NCBI GenBank assembly: GCA_023262065.1
Contig: JALRDW010000214.1
Span: 1-18,512 of the forward strand
Source: Acidimicrobiia bacterium
GTDB lineage: Bacteria; Actinomycetota; Acidimicrobiia; IMCC26256
Direction: 5' to 3'
DNA length: 18,512 nucleotides
The position numbers were made by a program, and so were the translations under genes. Of this stretch, positions 1 to 6,313 are shown in pieces. Numbering within the stretch: position 1 is the first letter of the stretch; every line of letters starts with the position of its first letter. The notes under the pieces are model-generated. The model ran no database searches and was not told where the DNA came from. It saw only the letters and a list, made by a program, of their open reading frames with translations.

Positions 1-443
1 CGGGCGGCGAGTGCCGCGGCGAGGTTCACCGTGACGCTGCTCTTGCCGACCCCGCCCTTGCCCGACGCGATCGCGAGCACGCGGGTGGTGGCCGGGATCT
101 CGGTCTCCGGCGCACCGTCCTGGGCCCGGCGGCGGGCCACATCCATCGTGTGCGCTCGCTGCTCGGCCGTCATCTCGATCCAGTCGACCGTGACCTCGTC
201 GACGCCCGGGAGTGACTCGACCCGGGCGAGGACCTCGCGCTTGATCTGGGCCCGCAGCGGGCACCCGAGGGTCGTGAGCACGATCTCGATCCGGGCCCGC
301 CCGTCGACGAACTCGACCTCGCCGACCATCCCGAGGTCGGTGATGGGTGCGCCGAGCTCGGGGTCGAGGACACCGCCGAGGATGGCGCGCACGGTCTCCG
401 GCGTGGCAGTCGGCTCGGTCGGTCGGGGATCGATCGTGGTCAC
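1..443 (-). CDS. mrp: Mrp/NBP35-family P-loop ATPase, Fe-S cluster carrier (C-terminus outside window)
   Basis: The protein begins with a MIP18/DUF59 domain (residues about 13-95, including LDPELGAPITDLGMV and the conserved Cys61 in TLGCPL). A deviant Walker A motif, GKGGVGKSS, follows at residues 128-136, then VTVNLAAALAA at the window edge. The family (Mrp/ApbC/NBP35) binds a labile 4Fe-4S cluster and ATP in the cytoplasm and passes clusters to apoproteins. I chose the GTG at 441-443 because the DUF59 domain starts soon after it and GAGG lies 10 nt upstream; this is a moderate ribosome site. A possible -10 box TAACGT (minus strand, 504-509) would give a leader of about 60 nt. The gene is divergent from an ErpA/IscA gene, which fits a shared Fe-S role. 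The 147 codons seen are probably about 40% of the gene, judging from the usual 350-380 residues. The identification is firm; the symbol follows the family name. Confidence 0.93.
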   Translation of the reverse strand, partial: MTTIDPRPTEPTATPETVRAILGGVLDPELGAPITDLGMVGEVEFVDGRARIEIVLTTLGCPLRAQIKREVLARVESLPGVDEVTVDWIEMTAEQRAHTMDVARRRAQDGAPETEIPATTRVLAIASGKGGVGKSSVTVNLAAALAA

Positions 444-573
444 GGGGTCGTCGCCTCGGGAGGTGCGGTGCGGGGTCCGGATCGGCGCACCGCCGGGACC
501 GTCACGTTACGACGCGGCCGTGTCGGCCGCCGCCCGGGCGGGTGGCGAGGGGTGCGGACCCGCTCGGGTCGGG

Positions 574-579
574 TACCCT
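574..579 (+). promoter_or_regulatory. Candidate -10 box of the erpA-like gene
   Basis: TACCCT matches the actinobacterial TANNNT -10 consensus and lies 54 nt before the ATG at 634. No recognisable TTGAC-like -35 is present at 17-18 bp, so this is a weak call. The rest of the 444-633 interval holds no other clear signal except the possible mrp -10 at 504-509 on the minus strand. Confidence 0.3.
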
Positions 580-633
580 GAGGGGCGATCGACGTCGGGG
601 CACCCCCGACCCGAACCCCCACGTGGAGGTCAC

Positions 634-981
634 ATGTTCTCCGTCACCGATTCCCGCTCGCAGTTCCTGCTCACCGACTCGGCCGCCGCCAAGCTCAAGG
701 AGCTCATCGAGGCCGAGGACCAGCCCGGGCTCGCGCTGCGTGTCGCGGTGCGTCCGGGTGGCTGCTCCGGGTTCTCGTACGAGATGTTCTTCGACGGTGA
801 CATCTCGGAGGACGATGTGCGCAGTGAGCAGGGCGGCGTGCAGGTCGTGGTCGACCCGGCGTCGATGGCGCACCTCGGTGGCGCGTCCCTCGACTACAAG
901 GACGGCCTCCAGGGAGCCGGGTTCCACATCTCGAACCCGAACGCGCAGCGCACCTGCGGCTGCGGCCAGTCCTTCTCCTGA
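634..981 (+). CDS. erpA: ErpA/IscA-type A-type Fe-S cluster carrier (HesB family)
   Basis: This 115-residue protein has the three invariant cysteines of A-type carriers: Cys44 in GGCSGFSYEM, and Cys108 and Cys110 in the C-terminal TCGCGQSFS. These bind Fe or a 2Fe-2S/4Fe-4S cluster for transfer to target enzymes. Length and the central V-DP-S...L-G..LDYKDGLQGAGFHISNPNA block are typical. The ATG at 634 is preceded by GGAGG (625-629) four bases upstream; the same frame is open further upstream but that part has no resemblance to the family. The gene lies head-to-head with the Mrp-type carrier gene, so the pair probably serves Fe-S maturation. ErpA, IscA and SufA cannot be separated from sequence alone; ErpA is the usual actinobacterial label. 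Confidence 0.93.
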   Translation: MFSVTDSRSQFLLTDSAAAKLKELIEAEDQPGLALRVAVRPGGCSGFSYEMFFDGDISEDDVRSEQGGVQVVVDPASMAHLGGASLDYKDGLQGAGFHISNPNAQRTCGCGQSFS

Positions 982-1000
982 TCCACTCGATTCCTTCGGT

Positions 1001-1037
1001 GAGCGGTCCTCGCGTGCGGCGCACGAGGGGGCCGCTC
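1001..1037 (+). terminator. Strong GC hairpin after erpA, possible terminator or attenuator
   Basis: GAGCGG (1001-1006) pairs with CCGCTC (1032-1037). Inside it CCT (1008-1010) pairs with AGG (1026-1028) and CGTGC (1013-1017) pairs with GCACG (1021-1025), leaving a GGC loop. No T-tract follows, as is common for actinobacterial terminators. It sits between the erpA stop (981) and the ribosome site of the next gene (1047-1052), so it could end or dampen read-through. Confidence 0.5.
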
Positions 1038-1057
1038 GTCGCGTCCGGGAGGCACAC

Positions 1058-1546
1058 ATGAGCAGTTGGATGGTCGTCACCTCGGCCGACAACTTCCAGC
1101 GCACGATCGACCTCGGTTTCACGAAGCAGGGGTTCAAGGCCCGGCAGCGCAAGAAGGTGATGGAGCAGATGGAGCCGGGCGACGACCTCCTGTACTACGT
1201 CACCGGTGTGCAGGTGTTCGCCGCCACGGCCCGCATCACGTCGGCCGGGTTCGAGGAGCACGAACTGATCTGGACCTCGAAGCCCGGGGAGGACTACCCG
1301 TGGCGGGTCGAGGTGCGGCCCGACCGCGTGCTCGTCGACGAGGACTGGATCCCGACCTCCGAGATCGCCCCCGGCCTCGAGTACGTGCAGAAGTGGCCGG
1401 CCGAGCACTGGAAGCTCGCGTTCCAGGGCAACCTCCACCGCATCCCGGACGAGGACTTCGCAACGGTCCGTGCCGCGCTGGCCGGCGGCCGTCGGCTCGC
1501 GATCCGGGCGGCGAAGGTCGTGGCGAAGCGCGCGAGCGGTCGTTAG
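1058..1546 (+). CDS. EVE-domain (PUA-like) protein
   Basis: This 162-residue protein is almost entirely a single EVE domain. It begins SSWMVVTSADNFQRTIDLGFTKQGFKARQRKKVMEQMEPGDDLLYYVTGVQVFAATARITS and includes a later YPWRVEVRP strand and a WKLAFQGNLHRIPDEDF helix-strand. EVE domains have a PUA-like fold and are known or proposed to bind modified nucleic-acid bases; several are readers in restriction or RNA-modification contexts. No fused nuclease or helicase is present and no restriction genes are nearby, so here the role is probably housekeeping RNA or DNA binding, unproven. The ATG at 1058 has GGGAGG (1047-1052) five bases upstream. Its stop overlaps the stop of the convergent downstream gene by 4 bp. 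Confidence 0.85.
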   Translation: MSSWMVVTSADNFQRTIDLGFTKQGFKARQRKKVMEQMEPGDDLLYYVTGVQVFAATARITSAGFEEHELIWTSKPGEDYPWRVEVRPDRVLVDEDWIPTSEIAPGLEYVQKWPAEHWKLAFQGNLHRIPDEDFATVRAALAGGRRLAIRAAKVVAKRASGR

Positions 1547-2409
1547 GCCCCGACGCGGTCGAGGAGGCCGCGGATCTCGTCGGTCGCGAACGCACCGTCG
1601 AGGCGCTCCTGCACGGTCCCGTCGGCCCCGACCGTGAAGAGCCACGGCTCGCTGTCGAGGCCCCAGGCGCCGACGGTCGGGACGAGTTGGGTGCCCTCGG
1701 TGGACGCGTAGATCTCGACGTGCACGAAATCGATCGTCTCGGCGTAGTCGGGGGCCACCGCGAGCAACTGGTCGAGCACGGGCCCGCAGTACCGGGTCTG
1801 GCAGCGGGCGGGGGTGGCGAACATCACCGCGACCGGTCGGCCCTTCCCGATCACGTCGCTGAGCGAGGCGGCGTGCAGCCCGCATGCGGGCTCGCGCGTG
1901 CAGATCGGATCGACGCCGAGCGTCGCGATGGAGGTCGGGGACGCCGCATCGGGTGCGCGATCACCGAGGATGGGGGCGACGGGTTCCTCGGACACCTGGA
2001 AGAACGAGGTGGCCGATCGCCCGTCGAGGGTCGCCCGGGCCTCCCAGACCCCGGCCCGCGGCAGGAGCAGCGGTGCGGTGAAGATGCCCCGACCCGCCGG
2101 GAGGCCCTCGGTGTGCAGCGTCGCCGGGATCACGTCGCCGAACGCACCGTCGCGGGGGCGGATCGAGATCGTCGCCTCGCCGGCGTCGACGAACTCCTCG
2201 CCGCGGGTGAAGATGAACGCGAACCGCTGGGGTCGGGGGTCGACGTACAGGTCGCTCGACACCGTCAGCGCCTGCAGGGGACCGCGGCGGGTCGAGGTGG
2301 TCGATGACCCGGATGAGGAGGAGCCGCCGCACGCGGCGAGCGCCGCAGCACCGCCGGCGGCGAGGCCGGCGCCGAGGAAGGCACGTCGGGAGAGGTCGGT
2401 GGAGCGCAT
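1543..2409 (-). CDS. Tat-exported thioredoxin-fold lipoprotein with CX4C motif
   Basis: The 288-residue protein starts with a twin-arginine signal (SRRAFLG, residues 7-13), an Ala/Gly-rich hydrophobic stretch, and a lipobox LAAC with Cys27. It is therefore predicted to be exported folded and lipid-anchored outside the membrane. A Ser/Thr linker (29-40) leads to a beta-rich region (45-145) and a thioredoxin-like C-terminal domain (about 150-285), with GRPVAVMFATP followed by CQTRYCGPVLDQL. The cysteines are Cys203 and Cys208, spaced CX4C instead of CXXC. A second pair, Cys170 and Cys176 (CTREPAC), may form a disulfide. The CX4C spacing recalls SCO1-like and peroxiredoxin-like proteins. Substrate is unknown: redox or metal handling is possible. 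The ATG at 2409 has GAGGAT six bases upstream on its strand and no Shine-Dalgarno, which suggests a leaderless mRNA. Confidence 0.85.
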   Translation of the reverse strand: MRSTDLSRRAFLGAGLAAGGAAALAACGGSSSSGSSTTSTRRGPLQALTVSSDLYVDPRPQRFAFIFTRGEEFVDAGEATISIRPRDGAFGDVIPATLHTEGLPAGRGIFTAPLLLPRAGVWEARATLDGRSATSFFQVSEEPVAPILGDRAPDAASPTSIATLGVDPICTREPACGLHAASLSDVIGKGRPVAVMFATPARCQTRYCGPVLDQLLAVAPDYAETIDFVHVEIYASTEGTQLVPTVGAWGLDSEPWLFTVGADGTVQERLDGAFATDEIRGLLDRVGA

Positions 2410-2414
2410 CGTCC

Positions 2415-2421
2415 TATCCTC
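2415..2421. promoter_or_regulatory. Overlapping divergent -10 boxes (candidate bidirectional promoter)
   Basis: TATCCT (plus, 2415-2420) lies 18 nt before the GTG at 2439. The almost coincident GAGGAT (minus, 2421-2416) lies 6 nt before the ATG at 2409. One near-symmetric AT-richer patch could therefore start both genes. No TTGAC-like -35 is evident on either side. Confidence 0.4.
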
Positions 2422-2438
2422 GCAGCCGGAGGTGCCAG

Positions 2439-4166
2439 GTGTCCGATCACGTCTCGTTCGAACTCGATGGGGTGGCGGTGACCGTCGACGTCCCGGCGGG
2501 TGAGACGCTGCTCACCGTGCTGCGCGAGCGCCTCGGGGTCACCGACGTGAAGGACGGCTGCGCGCCGCAGGGTCAGTGCGGCTGCTGCACGGTCCTCGTG
2601 GACGGCGACGCCCGGGTGGCCTGCGTGACGCCGGTGGCCCGGGTGGCCGGGCGACGGGTCACGACCGCCCGCGGCCTCGATCCGGCCTGGCGTGACGCGG
2701 CGGCGGCCGCCCTCGTGGCGACCGGTGGTTCGCAGTGCGGGTTCTGCACGCCGGGCATCGTCGTACGGGCGGCGGCGGCGACCGCCAAGGGGCGGGGGGA
2801 GGGACCGGGTCTGGCCCGCGCCCTCGCCGCGCACGTCTGCCGGTGCACCGGGTGGCAGACCATCGTGGAGGCGTTCGACCAGGTGCGCGATGGGGTCGAG
2901 CCACCGGCGCGCGACCTCGACCTCGCGGCCGAGCGGGCCCGGCTCGAGGGTGGGGTGCCCCAACGGGTCGACCTCGCGGTCCCACTCGGCGGAGCCGGGT
3001 TCGCCGACGACGCGGCACCCCGCGACGCGCTCGTCGCCGTGCTGCGGCCGCCCGGCTCGGACGCGCCGGCCGAGGAGCTCGACGGCGTGGCGTGGGTCAT
3101 CGGACCGACGCTCACCGAGGCCCGGCGCACCGCCGGCACCGTGCAGGGCCGGCGCACCACGGTCGACGAGCGGCCGCCGCTGCCGCAGCCCGACGCACCG
3201 GCCGGCGGGTACGCACTCGCCACGGGGTGGGTCGACCCTGCGTACCTCGAGCCCGATGCGTCGTGGTGCGCGCCGGGCGGCGAGCCCGCGTCGGCCCGCG
3301 GCAACGGCGGCGGGTTCGGCGGCAAGGCGGCGTCGATCGCACCGGACGCGGCGCGGGGTCTCGCGGATCGGCTGGGCCGCACCGTGCGGGTGGTGCTCAG
3401 CCGCGAGGACGTGGTCCGGCGCGCCCCGAAGCGCGCGCCGATCGCGGCCACCGCACGGCTCGACGGGACGACCGTGCGGATCGAGGGGACCTGCGCCGCC
3501 GGGGGTGAGGGCCCGCTCGACGCCGCGGCGGGCGTCGAGTCGGCCTACGGGCTCACCATCGATGCGACCTGGCGGCCGGTCCCCGTCGCCGGACCCGCCG
3601 TGTCGGGGACGCTCCGGGCCGCGGGCCTCGCCGAGACCGCCGTGCTCGTGGAGGGCGCGCTCGCAGCCGCGGGTGCCGATCGCCTGGGCCTCGTGCGCGG
3701 GGCCCGCGCCGCCGCCGTGCTCCTCGACACCTGCGTCGCCACGGCGGAGGGCGCGCTGGCGGGCGCCCGGGTCGAGGTCGACGCGACCACCGGGCGCATC
3801 GAGGGTGTGAGGGTGCGCGTGGCCGCGGGCGATCCGCTCGACGACATCGTGCTGCGGTCCTATGCGATCGGTGCGGCCCACATGGCGCTCGGCTGGGTGC
3901 TCACCGAGGGCCTCGCGGTCGACCCCACGACGGGGGAGCCGCTCGACCTCACGATCCGCTCGCTCGGCGTCATCCGGGCGCAGGCGGTCCCGCCGATCGA
4001 GGTCGGGATCGTGGACGAGTCGGGTCCGGCGCGACCGCGTGCGTCCGATGCGGTGTTCGCCGCCGTGGCGGCGGCCACCGTGCTCGGCCTGCTCCGGGCC
4101 GACGGCGTCGCTCCGGGTACGTTCCCGGCCCGCGACACCCGCGCGGCGCGGGCCCTCCGCCGCTGA
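2439..4166 (+). CDS. Compact xanthine-dehydrogenase-family fusion: 2Fe-2S subunit plus reduced molybdopterin-subunit remnant
   Basis: Of 575 residues, 1-150 form the usual small subunit of Mo-hydroxylases. The plant-type 2Fe-2S domain has Cys41, 47, 50 and 62 (GCAPQGQCGCCTV) and the second cluster domain has Cys100, 103, 134 and 136 (CGFCTPG, CRCTG). From about 260 on it resembles the large subunit: AYLEPDASW, then RGNGGGFGGKAAS (287-299), AVSGTLRAAGLAE (387-399), and a C-terminal AAATVLGLLRADG segment. A stand-alone large subunit usually has 700 or more residues; only about 315 remain. The region expected to carry the catalytic Glu (GVGEP) reads ARPRASDAV (531-539), so that Glu appears absent. 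No FAD-subunit gene is adjacent. The GTG start is well supported by GGAGG (2428-2432) six bases upstream. The frame is open throughout with normal codon use, so it is not an obvious pseudogene. It is 22 bp upstream of ridA. Substrate unknown; it may be an electron-transfer or regulatory derivative. Confidence 0.85.
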   Translation: MSDHVSFELDGVAVTVDVPAGETLLTVLRERLGVTDVKDGCAPQGQCGCCTVLVDGDARVACVTPVARVAGRRVTTARGLDPAWRDAAAAALVATGGSQCGFCTPGIVVRAAAATAKGRGEGPGLARALAAHVCRCTGWQTIVEAFDQVRDGVEPPARDLDLAAERARLEGGVPQRVDLAVPLGGAGFADDAAPRDALVAVLRPPGSDAPAEELDGVAWVIGPTLTEARRTAGTVQGRRTTVDERPPLPQPDAPAGGYALATGWVDPAYLEPDASWCAPGGEPASARGNGGGFGGKAASIAPDAARGLADRLGRTVRVVLSREDVVRRAPKRAPIAATARLDGTTVRIEGTCAAGGEGPLDAAAGVESAYGLTIDATWRPVPVAGPAVSGTLRAAGLAETAVLVEGALAAAGADRLGLVRGARAAAVLLDTCVATAEGALAGARVEVDATTGRIEGVRVRVAAGDPLDDIVLRSYAIGAAHMALGWVLTEGLAVDPTTGEPLDLTIRSLGVIRAQAVPPIEVGIVDESGPARPRASDAVFAAVAAATVLGLLRADGVAPGTFPARDTRAARALRR

Positions 4167-4188
4167 CCGACGATCCGAGGAGGCCGCC

Positions 4189-4581
4189 GTGCCCGTCCAA
4201 CCGCTCCCGACCCCCAGCGCGCCCCCGGCGGCCGGTCCCTACTCGCACGCGGTGCGGGCGGGCGACTGGATCACCTGCGCCGGCCAGATCCCGCTCGATC
4301 CCGCGACGGGCGCGCTGGTCGAGGGCGACATCACTGCGCAGGCCGAGCGCGTGCTCGCCAACATCCGCGCCGTGCTGGGTGACGTGGGTGCCGCGCTCAC
4401 CGACGTGGCGAAGGCCACCATCTTCCTCGTCGACCTCGCCGACTTCGCGGCCGTGAACGCGGTGTACGCCGAGGCGTTCGGTGACCACCGTCCCGCACGC
4501 TCGACGATCCAGGTCGCCGCACTCCCCGCGGGCGCCCGGGTCGAGATCGAGGTGTGGGCCCACCGACCCGTCGATCGGTAG
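4189..4581 (+). CDS. ridA: RidA/YjgF/UK114-family enamine/imine deaminase
   Basis: The 130-residue protein carries the family signature: GPYSHAVRAGDWITCAGQIPLDP near the N-terminus, NIRAVLGDVGAALTDVAKATIFLVD in the middle, and PARSTIQVAALPAGARVEIEVWA at the end. Arg104 matches the essential Arg that holds the substrate carboxylate, and Glu121 matches the conserved C-terminal Glu. The family hydrolyses reactive 2-aminoacrylate-type enamines and imines in the cytosol as a trimer; some members belong to nucleobase breakdown pathways. The GTG start is chosen because GAGGAGG (4177-4183) lies five bases upstream. The stop of the Mo-hydroxylase-like gene is only 22 bp before, so the two are probably co-transcribed. 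Confidence 0.93.
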   Translation: MPVQPLPTPSAPPAAGPYSHAVRAGDWITCAGQIPLDPATGALVEGDITAQAERVLANIRAVLGDVGAALTDVAKATIFLVDLADFAAVNAVYAEAFGDHRPARSTIQVAALPAGARVEIEVWAHRPVDR

Positions 4582-4591
4582 GCTCCCGACC

Positions 4592-4735
4592 ATGATCGGA
4601 CCGATCCTCATCGTCATCACCATGGTGCTCGCGCTGCCCATCGCCACGATGCTCGGCGGTGCGGCGTGGAGCGCGCTCATGGGGCAGGTGCTCGCGGACG
4701 ACGCGGACCTGCGCCACGCCGACGCGCCGAAGTAG
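4592..4735 (+). CDS. Small single-span membrane protein (47 residues), function unknown
   Basis: The peptide has a hydrophobic N-terminal half (IGPILIVITMVLALPIATMLGGAAWSALMG, about 2-31), long enough for one membrane helix. A charged tail ending in DDADLRHADAPK follows. I do not recognise a named family, though small proteins of this shape are common in actinobacteria. The ATG lies 10 bp after the ridA stop and has no Shine-Dalgarno. TAGGCT at 4579-4584, seven bases before the ATG and overlapping the ridA stop, could be its own -10 box for a leaderless mRNA. Confidence 0.65.
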   Translation: MIGPILIVITMVLALPIATMLGGAAWSALMGQVLADDADLRHADAPK

Positions 4736-4753
4736 CGCGGGCCGCGCCGCGGG

Positions 4754-5623
4754 TCAGGCGCCGGTGCCGAGGGTGACCGTCACGAGGTCCTCCCCGACGG
4801 TCACCGGACCGTCGTAGCCCCCGTCGCGCACATCCCGGGCGAAGGCGTCGGCGTCCGCGTCGACCCGCGGCGGCGGGATGAGGTGGGTGAGCACCAGGTG
4901 ACGCACGCCGGCCCGTGCTGCGAGTCCGCCGAGTGCCACCGAGTCCGCGTGGTACTCGAAGATCGTCTCGAAGATCGAGCCGGCGACCGCGTCGCGCAGC
5001 GGGGTCGATCGGCAGGCCTCGTGCACGAGGATGTCGCAGTCGCGTGCGAGGTCCTCGACCTCGGTGCACACACGGGTGTCACCGGAGATCACGATGACCC
5101 CGTCCGGGGTGGTGACCCGGTAGGCGACGGCCTCCTCCACCGGTTCGTGGTGCACGAGCACCGACTCGACGCGTACCGACCCGTCGGCGCTGCGCCACAC
5201 CTCGGTCGGCACGGCGGGCAGCGGGAACGGGCGCACGTCGATCTCCGGGCCGACCGGTTGGACGTGCGCCATGCGCACGGCGATGTCGTCCGAGTACGGC
5301 TCGAAGATCGCGCGGGCGAAGCGTTCGCAGTGGCCCGCTGCGCACACGACGGTGAGCGGACCCGTCATGTGGAGCTGCTGCTCGACCCACCGGGTCATCG
5401 CGAGGTCGGCGAGGTCGACGACGTGGTCCGAGTGGATGTGGGTGAGGAACAGCGCCGTGATCGCGTACGGGCGCAGGCCGGCCTCGGTGAGTCGCAGCAC
5501 CGTGCTGCGGCCCGCATCGAACTGCAGGGCGATGTCGCCGTGTCGGACCAGTGTGCCCGCACCGGCCCGACCGGGACTCGGGTGGGGCACGCCCGTACCG
5601 GTGAGCGTCACCGTGGTGGTCAC
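4754..5623 (-). CDS. MBL-fold metallo-hydrolase, RNase Z-like
   Basis: The 289-residue protein has the full metallo-beta-lactamase ligand set: Asp36 (FDAG), HIHSDH at 62-67, a later His in VLVHHEPVEEAVAYRV, the bridging Asp in VISGDTRV, and a final His in LVLTHLIPP. The order and the SGDTRV/LVHEAC motifs resemble the RNase Z/ElaC and arylsulfatase-like branch. It is therefore probably a zinc phosphodiesterase or small-molecule hydrolase; true tRNase Z activity is not shown. It is the third gene of the glnA operon: its ATG overlaps the stop of the regulator gene as ATGA (5620-5623), so translation is likely coupled. The link to nitrogen control is contextual only. Confidence 0.88.
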   Translation of the reverse strand: MTTTVTLTGTGVPHPSPGRAGAGTLVRHGDIALQFDAGRSTVLRLTEAGLRPYAITALFLTHIHSDHVVDLADLAMTRWVEQQLHMTGPLTVVCAAGHCERFARAIFEPYSDDIAVRMAHVQPVGPEIDVRPFPLPAVPTEVWRSADGSVRVESVLVHHEPVEEAVAYRVTTPDGVIVISGDTRVCTEVEDLARDCDILVHEACRSTPLRDAVAGSIFETIFEYHADSVALGGLAARAGVRHLVLTHLIPPPRVDADADAFARDVRDGGYDGPVTVGEDLVTVTLGTGA

Positions 5624-6306
5624 GGTCCGGCGGTGAAGCGCGACTGGCCGAACCGGTAGCCCACCGACCGCACCGTGTGGATGAGGCTCGCGTGCTCCTC
5701 ACCCAACTTGGCCCGGAGCCGACGGACGTGGACGTCGACGGTGCGTGCGCCGCCGTAGTACTCGTACCCCCAGACGCGGGACAGGAGCTGCTCCCGGGTG
5801 AAGACCTTGCCGGGGTTCGTCGCGAAGAACTTGAGCAGTTCGTACTCCATGTAGGTCAGGTCGAGCGGAGCCCCGGACAGCGCGGCCTGGTAGGTCTCGA
5901 GGTTGAGGACGAGGTCCCCGTACTCGAGGATCTCCACCGAGGTGCCCCGGCCGGCCCGGAAGAACAGGTGCCGCAGGCGCGCCTCGAGCTCCCGGGGGTG
6001 GAACGGGCTGAGGCAGAAGTCGTCGAAGAGGTCCTCGCGGCCCTCGAGCTCGGCGAGCTGGGCGCCGGAGACGAGCAGGAGCAGCGGTTCGAGGACCGCG
6101 TCCCGCTTGCGCAGGGTGCGGCACAGCGCGAACGCGCCCTCCGGGTCCTCGTCGGCGACGATGATCGCCCCGCTCCAGCCCTCCCGCGGTTCGGCCTGCG
6201 TCGCGACCGCGGCGTTCGTGACCGCCTGCCACGCGTGGCCGGCGAGGTCGAGTGTCTGCGCGAGCAGGGCCGGCGGCGGGTCCGGGAAGACGAGGAACGG
6301 TTCCAT
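5620..6306 (-). CDS. glnR: GlnR-like OmpR-family orphan response regulator
   Basis: Of 228 residues, 1-118 form a degenerate receiver-like domain and about 125-220 form an OmpR-type winged helix: LDLTYMEYELLKFFATNPGKVFTREQLLSRVWGYEYYGGARTVDVHVRRLRAKLG...HTVRSVGYRF. This DNA-binding domain closely matches my memory of actinobacterial GlnR. The receiver keeps an Asp near the usual site (Asp52 in VADED) but has Ser100 in LSPFHPREL where canonical receivers have the switch Lys (KPF). The acidic pocket is also poor, as in GlnR, which is not controlled by ordinary phosphorylation. GlnR activates or represses nitrogen assimilation genes. Here it starts only 7 bp after the glnA stop, with no histidine kinase nearby. 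It could be another PhoB-like orphan regulator, but the neighbour supports GlnR. Confidence 0.8.
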   Translation of the reverse strand: MEPFLVFPDPPPALLAQTLDLAGHAWQAVTNAAVATQAEPREGWSGAIIVADEDPEGAFALCRTLRKRDAVLEPLLLLVSGAQLAELEGREDLFDDFCLSPFHPRELEARLRHLFFRAGRGTSVEILEYGDLVLNLETYQAALSGAPLDLTYMEYELLKFFATNPGKVFTREQLLSRVWGYEYYGGARTVDVHVRRLRAKLGEEHASLIHTVRSVGYRFGQSRFTAGP

Positions 6307-6313
6307 ACGCGCC

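Noticed and set aside
1058..1546. EVE-domain gene as part of a modification-dependent defence system
   Set aside because: No nuclease, helicase or methyltransferase gene is nearby and the domain stands alone beside Fe-S genes, so a defence role has no support here.
2265..3881. 538-residue minus-strand open frame opposite the Mo-hydroxylase-like gene
   Set aside because: Composition is dominated by Arg, Gly and His, with no recognisable domain. The plus frame contains perfect Fe-S motifs and a good ribosome site.
2439..4166. Idea that the Mo-hydroxylase-like gene is a frameshifted pseudogene
   Set aside because: A single uninterrupted frame runs through both parts, and large-subunit motifs appear in order in the same frame. 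An internal reduction fits better than a frameshift.
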